Made by a program: the position numbers and the translations under genes. A DNA stretch of 64,000 nucleotides from Pedobacter sp. MC2016-05 (lineage in GTDB: Bacteria; Bacteroidota; Bacteroidia; Sphingobacteriales; Sphingobacteriaceae): NCBI RefSeq assembly GCF_026239735.1, contig NZ_JAPIVT010000013.1:1-64000 (forward strand), written 5' to 3'. Under the pieces are notes generated by a model, which had not been told where the DNA came from, searched no databases, and saw nothing but the letters and a program-made list of their open reading frames with translations. Each line of letters begins with the position of its first letter. Within the stretch, counting starts at the first letter, position 1. Shown here in pieces: positions 36,224 through 46,757 of the stretch.

Positions 36224-37468
36224 TTAAAGTTTTGATAAGTATTGATGAACTTGAGTAACAGCCATAGCGCCTTCACCTACTGCCGATGCCACTCGCTTTA
36301 CAGAATTTACCCTGACATCGCCCGCCGCAAAAGATCCTGGTACGCTGGTTTCTAAATGATAAGGTAATCGATCCTGATTCCAGCAATTTTTATATTGCTC
36401 CAAGCTGACTACATCGTTCCCAGTGTACAAATAACCATTTTTGTCTCTACAAATCGCAGTTTCAGCAGCCCATTCTGTATTGGGTTTGCCACCTATACAA
36501 ATGAAAAGCTTGGAGGTATCATGCCAGTTTTCGGTTCCTTGTTCACTATTTACAATTTTAATCCGTTGCAAATAATCATCCCCTTCAAGCGCTGTAACTT
36601 GCGAATGGTACAACACATGAATATTATTGATGCTGGCAATACGCTGAATCAAATAATCTGATAAGGTTTCGGCAAGATTTCCTTTTCTTATCACCATAAA
36701 AACACGTTTGGCGAAACCAGAGAAATAGGTTGCAGCTTGTCCGGCAGAATTTCCACCACCGATAATATAAAGATCTTTATCCTGACAAAAGAAGGCTTCA
36801 CTTGCACCGGCCCCGTAATAAACCCCTTTATGGAAAAAACGATTTTCATCGGGAAGGTTTAACCTCGCATACTCTACTCCCGTTGCGCAAATATTGGTTT
36901 TAGCCACTAATTTTTCTCCAGAAGCAAAATCGACATGAATTTTATTATCGTAAAAAGTTCCTTTAATACCTTCCTTTAACAGCAAAATTTCCACGCCAAA
37001 TTTCAATGCCTGTTGCCTTGCTCTTTCGGCAAGGTTCGCCCCAGAAATACCTTCTGGAAAACCGAGCTAATTCTCAATTAAAGAACTGGTACCCGCCTGC
37101 CCTCCAATAGCTTCACGCTCGATTAAAATAGTTTTTAAACCTTCGGATGCCGCATAAACTGCAGCACTTAAACCTGCAGGACCAGCGCCATATATTGACA
37201 AATCATACTCTGCATATTTCGGTTGGGTAATCCAGCCCAAATTACAGGCAATTTGCTCCAGCGTTGGATCGACAATTACCTTCCCATCAGGGAATTCAAT
37301 TACCGGCAATTTATGTGGATTGTTATAAGAGGTAATACCTTGCCCCCAACCCAAATCATCATGTGTAATATCAAACCAATCGAAATCTACCACACTTCGC
37401 TTTAAAAAATCTCTTATCGGATAAATCTCAGGAGAATCGGGAATGCCGTATAATTTCAGTTTATTCAT
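36224..37468 (-). pseudogene. thioredoxin-reductase-like flavoprotein with one in-frame TAG
   Basis: 415 codons in one frame, interrupted only by TAG at 37067-37069 where relatives have Tyr (SSLIEN-stop-LGFPEGISG). The N-terminal ~80 residues have a glutaredoxin-like fold without a CxxC (KLYGIPDSPEIYPIRDFLKR). The FAD fold starts DLSIYGAGPAGLSAAVYAAS with IGGQAGTSS. The NADPH fold has LYIIGGGNSAGQAATYFSGF, and the C-terminus has GSFAAGDVRVNSVKRVASAV. The redox CxxC of true thioredoxin reductase is absent. A single substitution explains the break, so it may be a recent loss, a read error or read-through. Confidence 0.85.
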
Positions 37469-37727
37469 ATGGTTAGCAAATCATTAAGATAAATTCTCCA
37501 AATATTTAAATTGTATGTCAATTTTTGAATTAAACCTATATTATTAAAACTCAGTGTTAAAATATCTGGTGTATAAATGATGTAGGGCGCTATCAATATT
37601 AGCTAAAAATTAAAAGCTATCCAAATCGACGAAATAATTAACCCCACAAATCTAAATATCAATAAAAAACACATCGTTTTAAGGCACCCCTTCTTTATTT
37701 TTACTAATTTTATTAAAAATCAGACTT

Positions 37728-38573
37728 ATGAAGAAAATTTATTTAACGCTACTTTGTGCCATGATGGCTTTTTGTAGTCTCGCTCAAACCGGATCACAGA
37801 AGGAAGATATTATTAAAAAAATTAATGGTGATGAGCTTAAAGGAAGACTTATTCGTGTAACTGATAGTGATGTATCTTTTGTGTACACTGGAGAAACCGC
37901 AGAATACATCATCAAAAAATCAGATATCGCTCAAATTCTTCATTCCAGTGGGCGAACTGAAGTTATTTCACAGCAAATGCAACCCTCTCAAATCAGGCAG
38001 AACGACCAAATTACCATGGTTGCTAGCCCTGCAGATCACCATAACAAAATAGCGATTTTACCCTTCACATTTCTGGTGGATAACCAGCCCGGAGCTGATG
38101 CCATTGGTATGAAAGCGCAACAAGATACTTATGCTTTACTAAGCCAACATGCTGCTGGTTACACCATTCTTGATCCTCGGACAACAAATGCAAAACTTGT
38201 GCAGGCTGGAATTACCAAAGATTAAATGATTGGATTTACCATGAAAAATTTGGGCGATATTTTAGGGGTAGAATATATCATTGATGGTACAGTAGCACAG
38301 AACAAAGCTTATCAAACGAGTTATACGTCGACAAGTGACAATACGAGTGTGAAAAGAGATGATGATGATAAAATTAAGAAAGTTTCGACTTATGGCTCAT
38401 CAAGTAGCAACGCCGCACAGCGATTTGATGTACGGGTAAGCCTTCAAATTTACATGGATAATAACGCTAGTATTTATAATGCAAACCATCAAGCGCTTTT
38501 TAGCAACACCGACGGATCTTATGGCGCACCCTTAGAATATTTGCTTAAAAGATGTCCGCTTTACAGAAAATAA
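37728..38573 (+). pseudogene. exported CsgG/FlgO-like protein with one in-frame TAA
   Basis: 281 codons in one frame, interrupted by TAA at 38223-38225 between GITKD and MIGFTMKNLGDILGVEY. The reading continues in register to LEYLLKRCPLYRK, so one Lys-to-stop change is the simplest explanation. The N-terminus is a signal peptide (IYLTLLCAMMAFCSLAQ). A small beta-domain follows (NGDELKGRLIRVTDSDVSFV, EYIIKKSDIAQILHS), then an NKIAILPFTFL region and LGVEYIIDGTV typical of CsgG/FlgO-like envelope proteins. The exact function is unknown. Confidence 0.75.
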
Positions 38574-38591
38574 ATTCATAAAAATCATTGC

Positions 38592-38630
38592 AAAGGGTTT
38601 GTTCTTAACTGTACAAGCCCTTTTTTATTT
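38592..38630 (+). terminator. terminator after the exported-protein gene
   Basis: Arms at 38592-38602 and 38613-38623 pair over 11 bp with one G-T pair, followed by a T-run (TTTTTTATTTTT). Confidence 0.8.
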
Positions 38631-38757
38631 TTCAAAAATATCAAAATATTTCGCCACTGGCATCTCGGCCAATTGTTATTTAGAATAATTAAAAATAATT
38701 TTCTAATCTCATTTTAATTTCTTTCTTTTGCGCCACCTAAGAATTAATCTAAATAAG

Positions 38758-41160
38758 ATGTATAAAAAATTTACCCTATTTTTTACTTTGATAATGCTGG
38801 TTTTCTTGACAAGCGGAATAGTATCAGCACAATCAAAAAACGGATCGGTATCTGGCTCCGTAAAAACGAGTGATGGAAATCCGGCGGCTTTCGTAAGTGT
38901 TGGCCTAAAAAACACATCGAAAACAACGCAAAGCGATGAAAGCGGAAACTTCACTATCAAAAATGTAGCTCCAGGAAATTATACTATAAAAGTATCTGCT
39001 GTTGGCGTATCAGCTCAAGAAAAGCAAGTTTCAGTTACAGCTGGCGAAACAGCAACGGTATCTTTTTCTATTGCGGAATCGTCTTCGCAATTGAAAGAAG
39101 TGGCTATTAACGGATATAGAACACCCAATACAAAACCAGTAAACCTAGGTAAAATTGCAATTGCGCCAAGAGATCTGCCGCAGGCAGTTCAAATTATCGG
39201 CACACAAGTTATTGCCGATCAACAAGTAAATAGTTTGGGCGATGTAATGAAGAATATTAACGGAGTGGCGTTGGGTGCCAACCGTGGCTCGGTTGGAGAA
39301 AATTTTTATGCAAGAGGTTATAGTCTGGGTACGAACAATGTTTTTAAAAACGGTGCCAGAACTACCATTGGTGGAAGCCCTGAAGCCAGCACACTAGAAT
39401 CAGTTGAAGTTTTAAAAGGTAGTGCTGCCTTATTGTATGGTGGCGTGAGTGGTGGTGCTGTGGTAAACATGGTAACTAAGAAACCTAAATTTGAATATGG
39501 TGGCGAGGTTCTGATGAGAACCGGAAGTTACAGTCAATATAAACCGACTGTTGATTTCTATGGTCCCATTTCAAAAAAATTAGCTTTCAGAGCCATTGGA
39601 ACTTTTGAAGATGCCGGAAGCTTTAGAGATTTTGTAAAATCAAAACGCTTTTATGTCAACCCATCATTACTCTACAAGATAAGTGACAAAACTGAAGTAT
39701 TGGTTCAGGGGGATTATTTAAAAAGCGATTATACTCCAGATTTTGGCGTAGGATCGGTAAACAGTCAGATTGTTGATTACGGAAGAGAAAAATTCATCAA
39801 TACCCCTTGGGCTTATAACAAAACAAACACCGCTACGGCACAAGCTAACATATCCCATAAATTCAATGAGAACTGGAAGTTAAATGCTTTGGGATCATTT
39901 CAATCTTATAACCGCAACTACTATGGTGCAGAACGTATTCAGGCAAATGCTGCTGGTATCGCTTCGAGAAATTTGGCCCGAACAGTTAGTCAGGAATATA
40001 CTTATAACCAACAAATCAATTTAAATGGTAGTTTCAACACTGGCCGTATTAAGCATACGCTATTAGTTGGTGTAGATGCAGATCAGTCTAGAGTAACCAA
40101 CAACGCATTTGCGTACGGGAAAAACCCGAACGGAACAAACATCACCACATTTAATTATGGTAATGTAAACCTATTCGACCCTAATACTTATTTCGGCTCA
40201 GGCATTATGCCGGAGGCGTTCGCGGTAACACAAACATTAGCACCAGTTTACAGATATGGCGCGTTTGTACAGGATTTAATTGAGGTTACGGATCAATTTA
40301 AAGTGTTGGCTGGGGTTCGCTATACAGATCAAAAAACAGCAAGCTCACAGGCACTTAACCTGGAAACCGGTGCGGTAGTAGGTGGGGCCACTAAGTTTGA
40401 TGATGCATTTTCTCCAAAATTTGGCTTAATTTATCAGCCACTGAAAACAACATCATTATATGTTAGCTATGCCAATAATTTTATTGCCAACTCAGGTATC
40501 GACATCAACAGCCAGGCTTTACCGCCATCAATGGTTGATCAATATGAAGCTGGTGTGAAAAATGATTTCTTTGGAGGTAAATTAACGGCCAACTTAACCT
40601 ATTACAAAATCATCAATGGAAACATTTCACAAGCAGCAATTCTGCCTGATGGATCTACCAGTACAGTTTTCAGACAGTTAAATGGAGAAACCACAAGTGA
40701 TGGCTTTGAAGCCGATATTACCGGAAATCTAGCAAAAGGATTAAACTTTCTAATGGGGTATAGCTACAATTATATGCGTTATACCAATACAGCCGACGCA
40801 ACAGGAATGATTGAAGATGTGCGTTTGGTAGGAACAACAAAAAACACAGCTAATGCAACATTGTTTTACACTTTCCAAACTGGCGCTGTAAAAGGGTTGA
40901 AACTTGGAACATCTGCATTCTACACCGGAAGAAGAAATGGTGGATGGAACGATGCAAAAAATGCAACATCACTAAGATTAATTCCATTAAGCGCATTTAC
41001 TACTTTAGATTTCTCTGCAGGATACAGCTGGAAAAAATTCTCACTTTTGGCCAAAATATCAAACATCACAAACGAGTTGAATTATTTCGTTCATGAGAAT
41101 TATAGTGTTAACCCAATTGCACCACGTCAGTTCTTAACCACGCTTTCATATAAATTTTAG
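38758..41160 (+). CDS. TonB-dependent siderophore receptor
   Basis: An 800-residue outer-membrane receptor. I chose ATG 38758 (MYKKFTLFFTLIMLVFL), which gives a proper signal peptide; the upstream TTG adds ten residues. A carboxypeptidase-regulatory-like domain follows (GSVSGSVKTSDGNPAAFVSV). The plug has LPQAVQIIGTQVIADQQV, then VLKGSAALLYGGVSGGAVVN, the siderophore-receptor signature. The barrel ends FLTTLSYKF. Fe(III)-siderophore uptake is the expected role. No Fur-box-like palindrome or partner transport genes are adjacent. Confidence 0.93.
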   Translation: MYKKFTLFFTLIMLVFLTSGIVSAQSKNGSVSGSVKTSDGNPAAFVSVGLKNTSKTTQSDESGNFTIKNVAPGNYTIKVSAVGVSAQEKQVSVTAGETATVSFSIAESSSQLKEVAINGYRTPNTKPVNLGKIAIAPRDLPQAVQIIGTQVIADQQVNSLGDVMKNINGVALGANRGSVGENFYARGYSLGTNNVFKNGARTTIGGSPEASTLESVEVLKGSAALLYGGVSGGAVVNMVTKKPKFEYGGEVLMRTGSYSQYKPTVDFYGPISKKLAFRAIGTFEDAGSFRDFVKSKRFYVNPSLLYKISDKTEVLVQGDYLKSDYTPDFGVGSVNSQIVDYGREKFINTPWAYNKTNTATAQANISHKFNENWKLNALGSFQSYNRNYYGAERIQANAAGIASRNLARTVSQEYTYNQQINLNGSFNTGRIKHTLLVGVDADQSRVTNNAFAYGKNPNGTNITTFNYGNVNLFDPNTYFGSGIMPEAFAVTQTLAPVYRYGAFVQDLIEVTDQFKVLAGVRYTDQKTASSQALNLETGAVVGGATKFDDAFSPKFGLIYQPLKTTSLYVSYANNFIANSGIDINSQALPPSMVDQYEAGVKNDFFGGKLTANLTYYKIINGNISQAAILPDGSTSTVFRQLNGETTSDGFEADITGNLAKGLNFLMGYSYNYMRYTNTADATGMIEDVRLVGTTKNTANATLFYTFQTGAVKGLKLGTSAFYTGRRNGGWNDAKNATSLRLIPLSAFTTLDFSAGYSWKKFSLLAKISNITNELNYFVHENYSVNPIAPRQFLTTLSYKF

Positions 41161-41181
41161 TTAAAACGATAGTCATAATCT

Positions 41182-41215
41182 AACCCTAAAGCCAAAAGCT
41201 TTGGGGTTTTTTATT
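41182..41215 (+). terminator. terminator of siderophore receptor gene
   Basis: AACCCTAAAGC (41182-41192) pairs with GCTTTGGGGTT (41198-41208) with one T-G pair, followed by TTTTTATTT. Confidence 0.85.
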
Positions 41216-41307
41216 TAAATAATTTTCATCAAAAATGGCGACAAATTGGCCAGATCAACGATCGTAACATTAACGCCTGAAACCCTTTATTTATTTAAAA
41301 AATATAC

Positions 41308-41315
41308 TAACTTTG
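41308..41315 (+). promoter_or_regulatory. putative -7 element of enolase promoter
   Basis: TAACTTTG matches the Bacteroidota TAnnTTTG -7 box about 68 bp upstream of the eno start. The -33 box is less clear in the AT-rich stretch before it. Confidence 0.4.
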
Positions 41316-41316
41316 A

Positions 41317-42678
<1,362 letters not shown>

Positions 42679-42682
42679 TATT

Positions 42683-42702
42683 CCGTCGGTTAAAACCGAC
42701 GG
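42683..42702 (+). terminator. hairpin after enolase
   Basis: A perfect 8-bp stem, CCGTCGGT with ACCGACGG, and a 4-nt loop 5 bp after the stop. There is no T-run, so it may stabilise mRNA ends; a second, complete terminator follows. Confidence 0.6.
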
Positions 42703-42739
42703 CAATGAATTGTTAACAAGTTGAAAAACTTATATATAG

Positions 42740-42776
42740 AACATCCGGAGATTTAAAATCTTCGGATGTTTTTTTA
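42740..42776 (+). terminator. rho-independent terminator of enolase
   Basis: A 13-bp stem (42740-42752 with 42758-42770, one G-T pair, 5-nt loop) ends in a run of seven T. Confidence 0.88.
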
Positions 42777-42864
42777 TACATTTACGTCATTGTGAGGTAG
42801 AAAGCAATCTCCCCAGTATAACAGATTGCATCGTGCCTTATATCACGATTTTTTCCAGAGAATT

Positions 42865-43164
42865 ATGAAACGTTTAATAGACCTTTTCCGTAATAAATAT
42901 TTCCTTGCAACGGCTGCTTTTGCGGTTTGGATGTTGTTTTTTGATAAAAACGACATGATGTCGCAGTACGAATACCGCAGTCAGGCGAATAAATTACAAG
43001 AAGAAAAGGCGTATTTCGAAAAAGAAACTGCTCAGGTTAAAAAAGATCTAAACGAACTGAGTACCAATCTAAATACCGCTGAAAAATTCGCCCGCGAAAA
43101 GTATTTCATGAAAAAAGATAACGAAGATGTTTTTGTTATTATTCGTGAGGAAAAGAAGGATTAA
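42865..43164 (+). CDS. FtsB/DivIC-type septum formation protein
   Basis: A 99-residue bitopic membrane protein. I chose ATG 42865 (MKRLIDLFRNKYFLA), which puts the single membrane helix (FLATAAFAVWMLFF) right after a basic N-terminus; the longer frame runs into a degraded intergenic repeat. A coiled coil follows (ANKLQEEKAYFEKETAQVKK) and the C-terminal motif AEKFAREKYFMKKDNEDVF is the DivIC/FtsB hallmark. It would join FtsL and FtsQ in the divisome. The location after eno matches the eno-ftsB neighbourhood of many bacteria. Confidence 0.9.
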   Translation: MKRLIDLFRNKYFLATAAFAVWMLFFDKNDMMSQYEYRSQANKLQEEKAYFEKETAQVKKDLNELSTNLNTAEKFAREKYFMKKDNEDVFVIIREEKKD

Positions 43165-43179
43165 CCTATACAACAACCA

Positions 43180-43626
43180 ATGCGCACTTCTAAATTACTT
43201 GCCTCCGCTCTTGTCCTTATTATTTTATCTGCCAGCTGTAACTTTAGCCGAACCTACTTAAATCGGGAGGAAGATAAACAGGAGGCTGTTAAGGTTGTAG
43301 ATCAGTTTTACGATCGGGTTGCCGAAGGCAAATATGAAGCTGTCGATGCGCTTTTTAGCTCAGAATTTTGGAAAGTTACTTCCAAAGAAAAACTTCATAA
43401 TCTCTTAATTAAAAAGAGTGAAAAACTTGGCAAGCTTAATACTAAACTACTCACTAAGTGGGAAACTAAAAGAATTGAGAGCAGCAACCCCTCGTCAAAT
43501 TATGCTTTGTTATATGACAATAAATATGATAAATTCGAAGCCAAAGAATCTTTTAGGTTGGTAATGGAAAAGAACCAGATTAAAATAATTGCCTTCAATA
43601 TTAATTCAGACGCCTTTCTTCAATAA
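43180..43626 (+). CDS. lipoprotein with DUF4019/NTF2-like fold
   Basis: A 148-residue protein, 15 bp after the ftsB-like gene. The lipobox is LILSASCNFS with Cys20. The mature domain starts AVKVVDQFYDRVAEGKYEAV and continues with LFSSEFWKVTSKEKLHNLL, a pattern like DUF4019 or other NTF2-like folds, ending MEKNQIKIIAFNINS. It probably faces the periplasm. No function is known; co-transcription with ftsB is plausible. Confidence 0.7.
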   Translation: MRTSKLLASALVLIILSASCNFSRTYLNREEDKQEAVKVVDQFYDRVAEGKYEAVDALFSSEFWKVTSKEKLHNLLIKKSEKLGKLNTKLLTKWETKRIESSNPSSNYALLYDNKYDKFEAKESFRLVMEKNQIKIIAFNINSDAFLQ

Positions 43627-43674
43627 TCTCCGAGAAAATTTCTACGGGGTATTGTAATTAAAATTTCTCCCGAT

Positions 43675-44289
43675 ATGCTCCACATTTTATATATCATCGC
43701 TATTACTGCCGAAGCCATGACCGCTGCGCTTTCTGCTGGCAGAAGAGATATGGATTGGGTTGGTGTTTGTATTATTGCCTGGGTTACGGCCTTGGGCGGT
43801 GGAACAGTTAGAAATGTATTGTTCGGTCATTATCCGATGAGTTGGGTTGAACATCCCGAATACCTGGTTATTACCGCTGCCGCTGCATTGCTTGCTGCAT
43901 TCATCGCATCAGTAATGACGAAACTTAAAAAGCTATTTCTATACCTCGATGCAATGGGTTTGGTTGTGTTTACAATTATTGGTTGCCAGGTTGCACAGCA
44001 AATGCATTTGCCTTATCTAATCGTTTTATTCAGCGGAATGATTACAGGCTGTGCTGGCGGAGTACTGAGAGATGTGCTTTGTAATGAAGTTCCGTTTCTT
44101 TTCAGGAAAGAAATTTACGCAAGTGCGGCAATCGTTACTGGAGCAGTTTATATCGGCGTGGAACATTTCCATGGAAGTGAAATTCTAGCGACCATCCTTG
44201 CAGCTTTAATAGGTTTAACGCTCAGATTACTTTCGATAAAATATAAATGGCACATGCCCAAATTCGTATATAAGGAAGAATGGCACTAG
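43675..44289 (+). CDS. TRIC/YicG-type (UPF0126) membrane protein
   Basis: A 204-residue protein with about seven membrane helices and two UPF0126 repeats. The repeats carry the family's Gly-rich signatures: VTALGGGTVRNVLFGHYPMS and TGCAGGVLRDVLCNEVPFLF. Prokaryotic TRIC channels conduct K+; E. coli YicG relatives have been linked to glycine transport. The substrate here cannot be decided. It starts 48 bp after the lipoprotein gene. Confidence 0.92.
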   Translation: MLHILYIIAITAEAMTAALSAGRRDMDWVGVCIIAWVTALGGGTVRNVLFGHYPMSWVEHPEYLVITAAAALLAAFIASVMTKLKKLFLYLDAMGLVVFTIIGCQVAQQMHLPYLIVLFSGMITGCAGGVLRDVLCNEVPFLFRKEIYASAAIVTGAVYIGVEHFHGSEILATILAALIGLTLRLLSIKYKWHMPKFVYKEEWH

Positions 44290-44359
44290 TTTCAGTTTGT
44301 AATTGTCAGTTCTGAGTTAAAACAAGGCCCTCCAAATTTATGCAAAACTAAAGCAGCAC

Positions 44360-44425
44360 AAGAGTGAATGAGATACCCAACTTTGTGGCCCTCTGCGCCC
44401 TTTCTTTGTGTACTTTGCGGTTCAT
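44360..44425. repeat. intergenic repeat of the ..CACAGAG/..TTTGCGG.. type
   Basis: Contains CCTCTGCGCCCTTTCTTTG followed by TGTACTTTGCGGTT. A related inverted stretch (GCGCAAAGGACGCAAAGAAA) lies at about 46581-46600. This is a dispersed intergenic sequence type found in many bacterial genomes. Confidence 0.45.
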
Positions 44426-44466
44426 TGACACCCAAAACTTCAAACTTCAAACGCTCAATTCAGAAC

Positions 44467-46551
44467 TTATAATTCCCCATTTCTTTTCCTTAAAAACCAC
44501 TCAACGCTTAGCAAAATCAGGATTAACCCAAATAACCATTTAAGATTAATGAGTTCGTCATACTTACGGTCTTCGTAGCTGATGGTTTTAATATTCTCGT
44601 TTTTCAGGATTTCATCGGCTATTTTTAATAAATCTGCTGGCATAAAAAGTCTACCATTACTTTGTTTTGAAATGGTATTCAGCAATTGGTGATTAGCTGT
44701 TGTTTGCTGATATTCTGCTATGAGCGCATTTACATAAAAACTTCCTGCAGCGGTAAATTTTTGACCGCCTAGTGAAGTACTCGCTACATAAGAATAATTC
44801 CCCGCAGGTATTGCTCCTGCATCGAGTAGATAGCCTTTGTCTGTTTTCGAGAAAACGTAGTTAAAAAGCTTTCCTGCATCATTTTTTATTTGCAAGTTCA
44901 CTTCAGGCTCGTTTACAGGCTGATAACTTTCATTGTAAAGTGTTCCGTTGAATTGAATCGATTCATTTTCATCGTAGGCAGATTTAGATGTAAAAACTTT
45001 AAATCTTCTCTTATCATCCTTTACCGAAAGATATTGAACGGTTTGAGAAATTAAATTATTTATACTTGATTGTTCAATCTCATTTTCAGCGGCTGATAAC
45101 TTCGATCGCCACAGGCCCTCACCCATTAAATAACCGGCTTTTAAACCATTGTCATTAGTAAAAAACAATAAGGGTTGTTGCGTACTCACCTTGCCTATGC
45201 GCTGATTAAATACTGGGGTTGCGCTTGCATTTACTGTCAATCTACCGAAAGGCATCAACAATGGGTCGAAACCCGAAAACTGCCTTTTATCTTCCTCTGA
45301 TAAATTAAAGCTGGTAAAGCCATTTGCAAAATCTGGGTAAACCTCTTGAACAGAGCCGCTAGCAGCGCTTAAATTAACTTGATTCTGAAGTTGATTGAAA
45401 GCATTCACATTGCTTTGTGCACCTAAAATATACCATATTGGCTTCTTTAAAGCCGTCACTTTTTGCAAAAATGAAGCAGAAATATTCTGCGCATCCGGCA
45501 ACTGATACAACACAATCAAATCAAATTTCGATGGATCTATCGCATTCAAATCATCCGCCAATGCGAGTTTAGCCTCGTAATGTTTGTTGAGAGAAATCGC
45601 TTCTCTTAAAACCCCCAGATCCGGATGCGGAGCTGCAGCAGCTAACAATACCTTTTGCCTGCCATCAATTACTTCTACATAGAACGTTTGTGAATTATTC
45701 TTCGTCGTAATTTCATTAGGCAGTGCACCAACCTGAACGGTATACTTTTGCACACCAATTTTACCCGCATGTAATTTAACAGAAACCGTTTTCACAAATG
45801 AATTTCCAGTAATTACAATACTTTGTTGCTCAACTTTAGCACCGTTTTGACTGACCGTTAAAGCCGTATTTTCTCGGTCGCTTTGGAACGCCTGCACCTG
45901 AACTTCTATCGTAAAATCATCGTCTAAATAAACAATATCATTATAGTTTACATTCGAAATTAAAATATCCCGTTTCGGAATGCTATCGCCCAAAGCAATG
46001 GTATATACTGGTGAATTGATCTGATTGATACTGTACAAAGGATTCCCGCCGTGGTTAAAAATCCCGTCCGTTGTCAGAATGATTGCTCCAACATTTCTGT
46101 TGGTATATTCATCTCTTATTTTTTGAAAAAAAGCACTTGCATCGGTTAGCTTCCCCTGGTTCTTAAAATTGAAATCGTCGCCAACAGAATCGCTGAAGTT
46201 GTAGGCTTTTACCTCATACTTGTCTGAAAGTTTATCGTAGAGGGCCTTTAGGTTTTGTTCGTATAATTTTTGGTCGAAACCAGCTGCTTTAACCTGGCCG
46301 ACTGAAAGTGAATTATCTTGGCCGATAATGATGAGAGGCTTATCTAAATGGTAATTAAGTGTTTTGATTAAAGGCGCAAATAGTAGCCAGGCAATAGCGG
46401 CAACAGCAATAATTCTGACGGCAGTTAACCCATATTTCAGTTTTTTATCAAGATTTTTATTGCTCCGATATAGCAGCCAGGCATATAAAATCCCCAAACA
46501 GAGGCAACCTATGAAATACAAAATAGAAGTACCGGCAAAAAAACTGTTCAT
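44467..46551 (-). CDS. vWA-like large membrane protein
   Basis: A 694-residue protein with two N-terminal membrane helices (TSILYFIGCLCLGILYAWLL and AVRIIAVAAIAWLLFAPLI) and one at the C-terminus (LKWLFGLILILLSVEWFL). The periplasmic body starts with KPLIIIGQDNSLSVGQV, a von Willebrand A-like fold with D-x-S-x-S altered to DNSLS. It continues with VGAIILTTDGIFNHGGNP (the vWA DG motif) and beta-rich CARDB-like and Ig-like domains. Bacteroidota have several BatA-related proteins of this shape; the function is unknown. It is convergent with the TRIC-type gene. Confidence 0.75.
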   Translation of the reverse strand: MNSFFAGTSILYFIGCLCLGILYAWLLYRSNKNLDKKLKYGLTAVRIIAVAAIAWLLFAPLIKTLNYHLDKPLIIIGQDNSLSVGQVKAAGFDQKLYEQNLKALYDKLSDKYEVKAYNFSDSVGDDFNFKNQGKLTDASAFFQKIRDEYTNRNVGAIILTTDGIFNHGGNPLYSINQINSPVYTIALGDSIPKRDILISNVNYNDIVYLDDDFTIEVQVQAFQSDRENTALTVSQNGAKVEQQSIVITGNSFVKTVSVKLHAGKIGVQKYTVQVGALPNEITTKNNSQTFYVEVIDGRQKVLLAAAAPHPDLGVLREAISLNKHYEAKLALADDLNAIDPSKFDLIVLYQLPDAQNISASFLQKVTALKKPIWYILGAQSNVNAFNQLQNQVNLSAASGSVQEVYPDFANGFTSFNLSEEDKRQFSGFDPLLMPFGRLTVNASATPVFNQRIGKVSTQQPLLFFTNDNGLKAGYLMGEGLWRSKLSAAENEIEQSSINNLISQTVQYLSVKDDKRRFKVFTSKSAYDENESIQFNGTLYNESYQPVNEPEVNLQIKNDAGKLFNYVFSKTDKGYLLDAGAIPAGNYSYVASTSLGGQKFTAAGSFYVNALIAEYQQTTANHQLLNTISKQSNGRLFMPADLLKIADEILKNENIKTISYEDRKYDELINLKWLFGLILILLSVEWFLRKRNGEL

Positions 46552-46574
46552 ATTTTATAAAGATGCTAATTTTG

Positions 46575-46740
46575 TATTTAAGCGCAAAGGACGCAAAGAA
46601 ACGGAAGACGATTTTTTTAAACAGAGGACCAAAGAATTACACAGAGTAGCACAAAGAAAAATTCAAGGTCTCACTTAGTGTGCTCTGTGCCTAGCATAAA
46701 TTTAATATTTCTGTGTTCTCTGTGGTTAAATAACTAGCTT
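46575..46740. repeat. intergenic repeat cluster before the L,D-transpeptidase gene
   Basis: Contains GCGCAAAGGACGCAAAGAAA, ATTACACAGAGTAGCACAAAG and TTCTGTGTTCTCTGTGGTT, variants of one dispersed family in both orientations (compare 44360-44425). The open frame at 46364-46678 is a by-product. Confidence 0.5.
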
Positions 46741-46757
46741 TAAACAAACCAAATTTC

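Noticed and set aside
46364..46678. 104-residue plus-strand frame
   Set aside because: First part is antisense to the vWA-like gene and the rest runs through an intergenic repeat.
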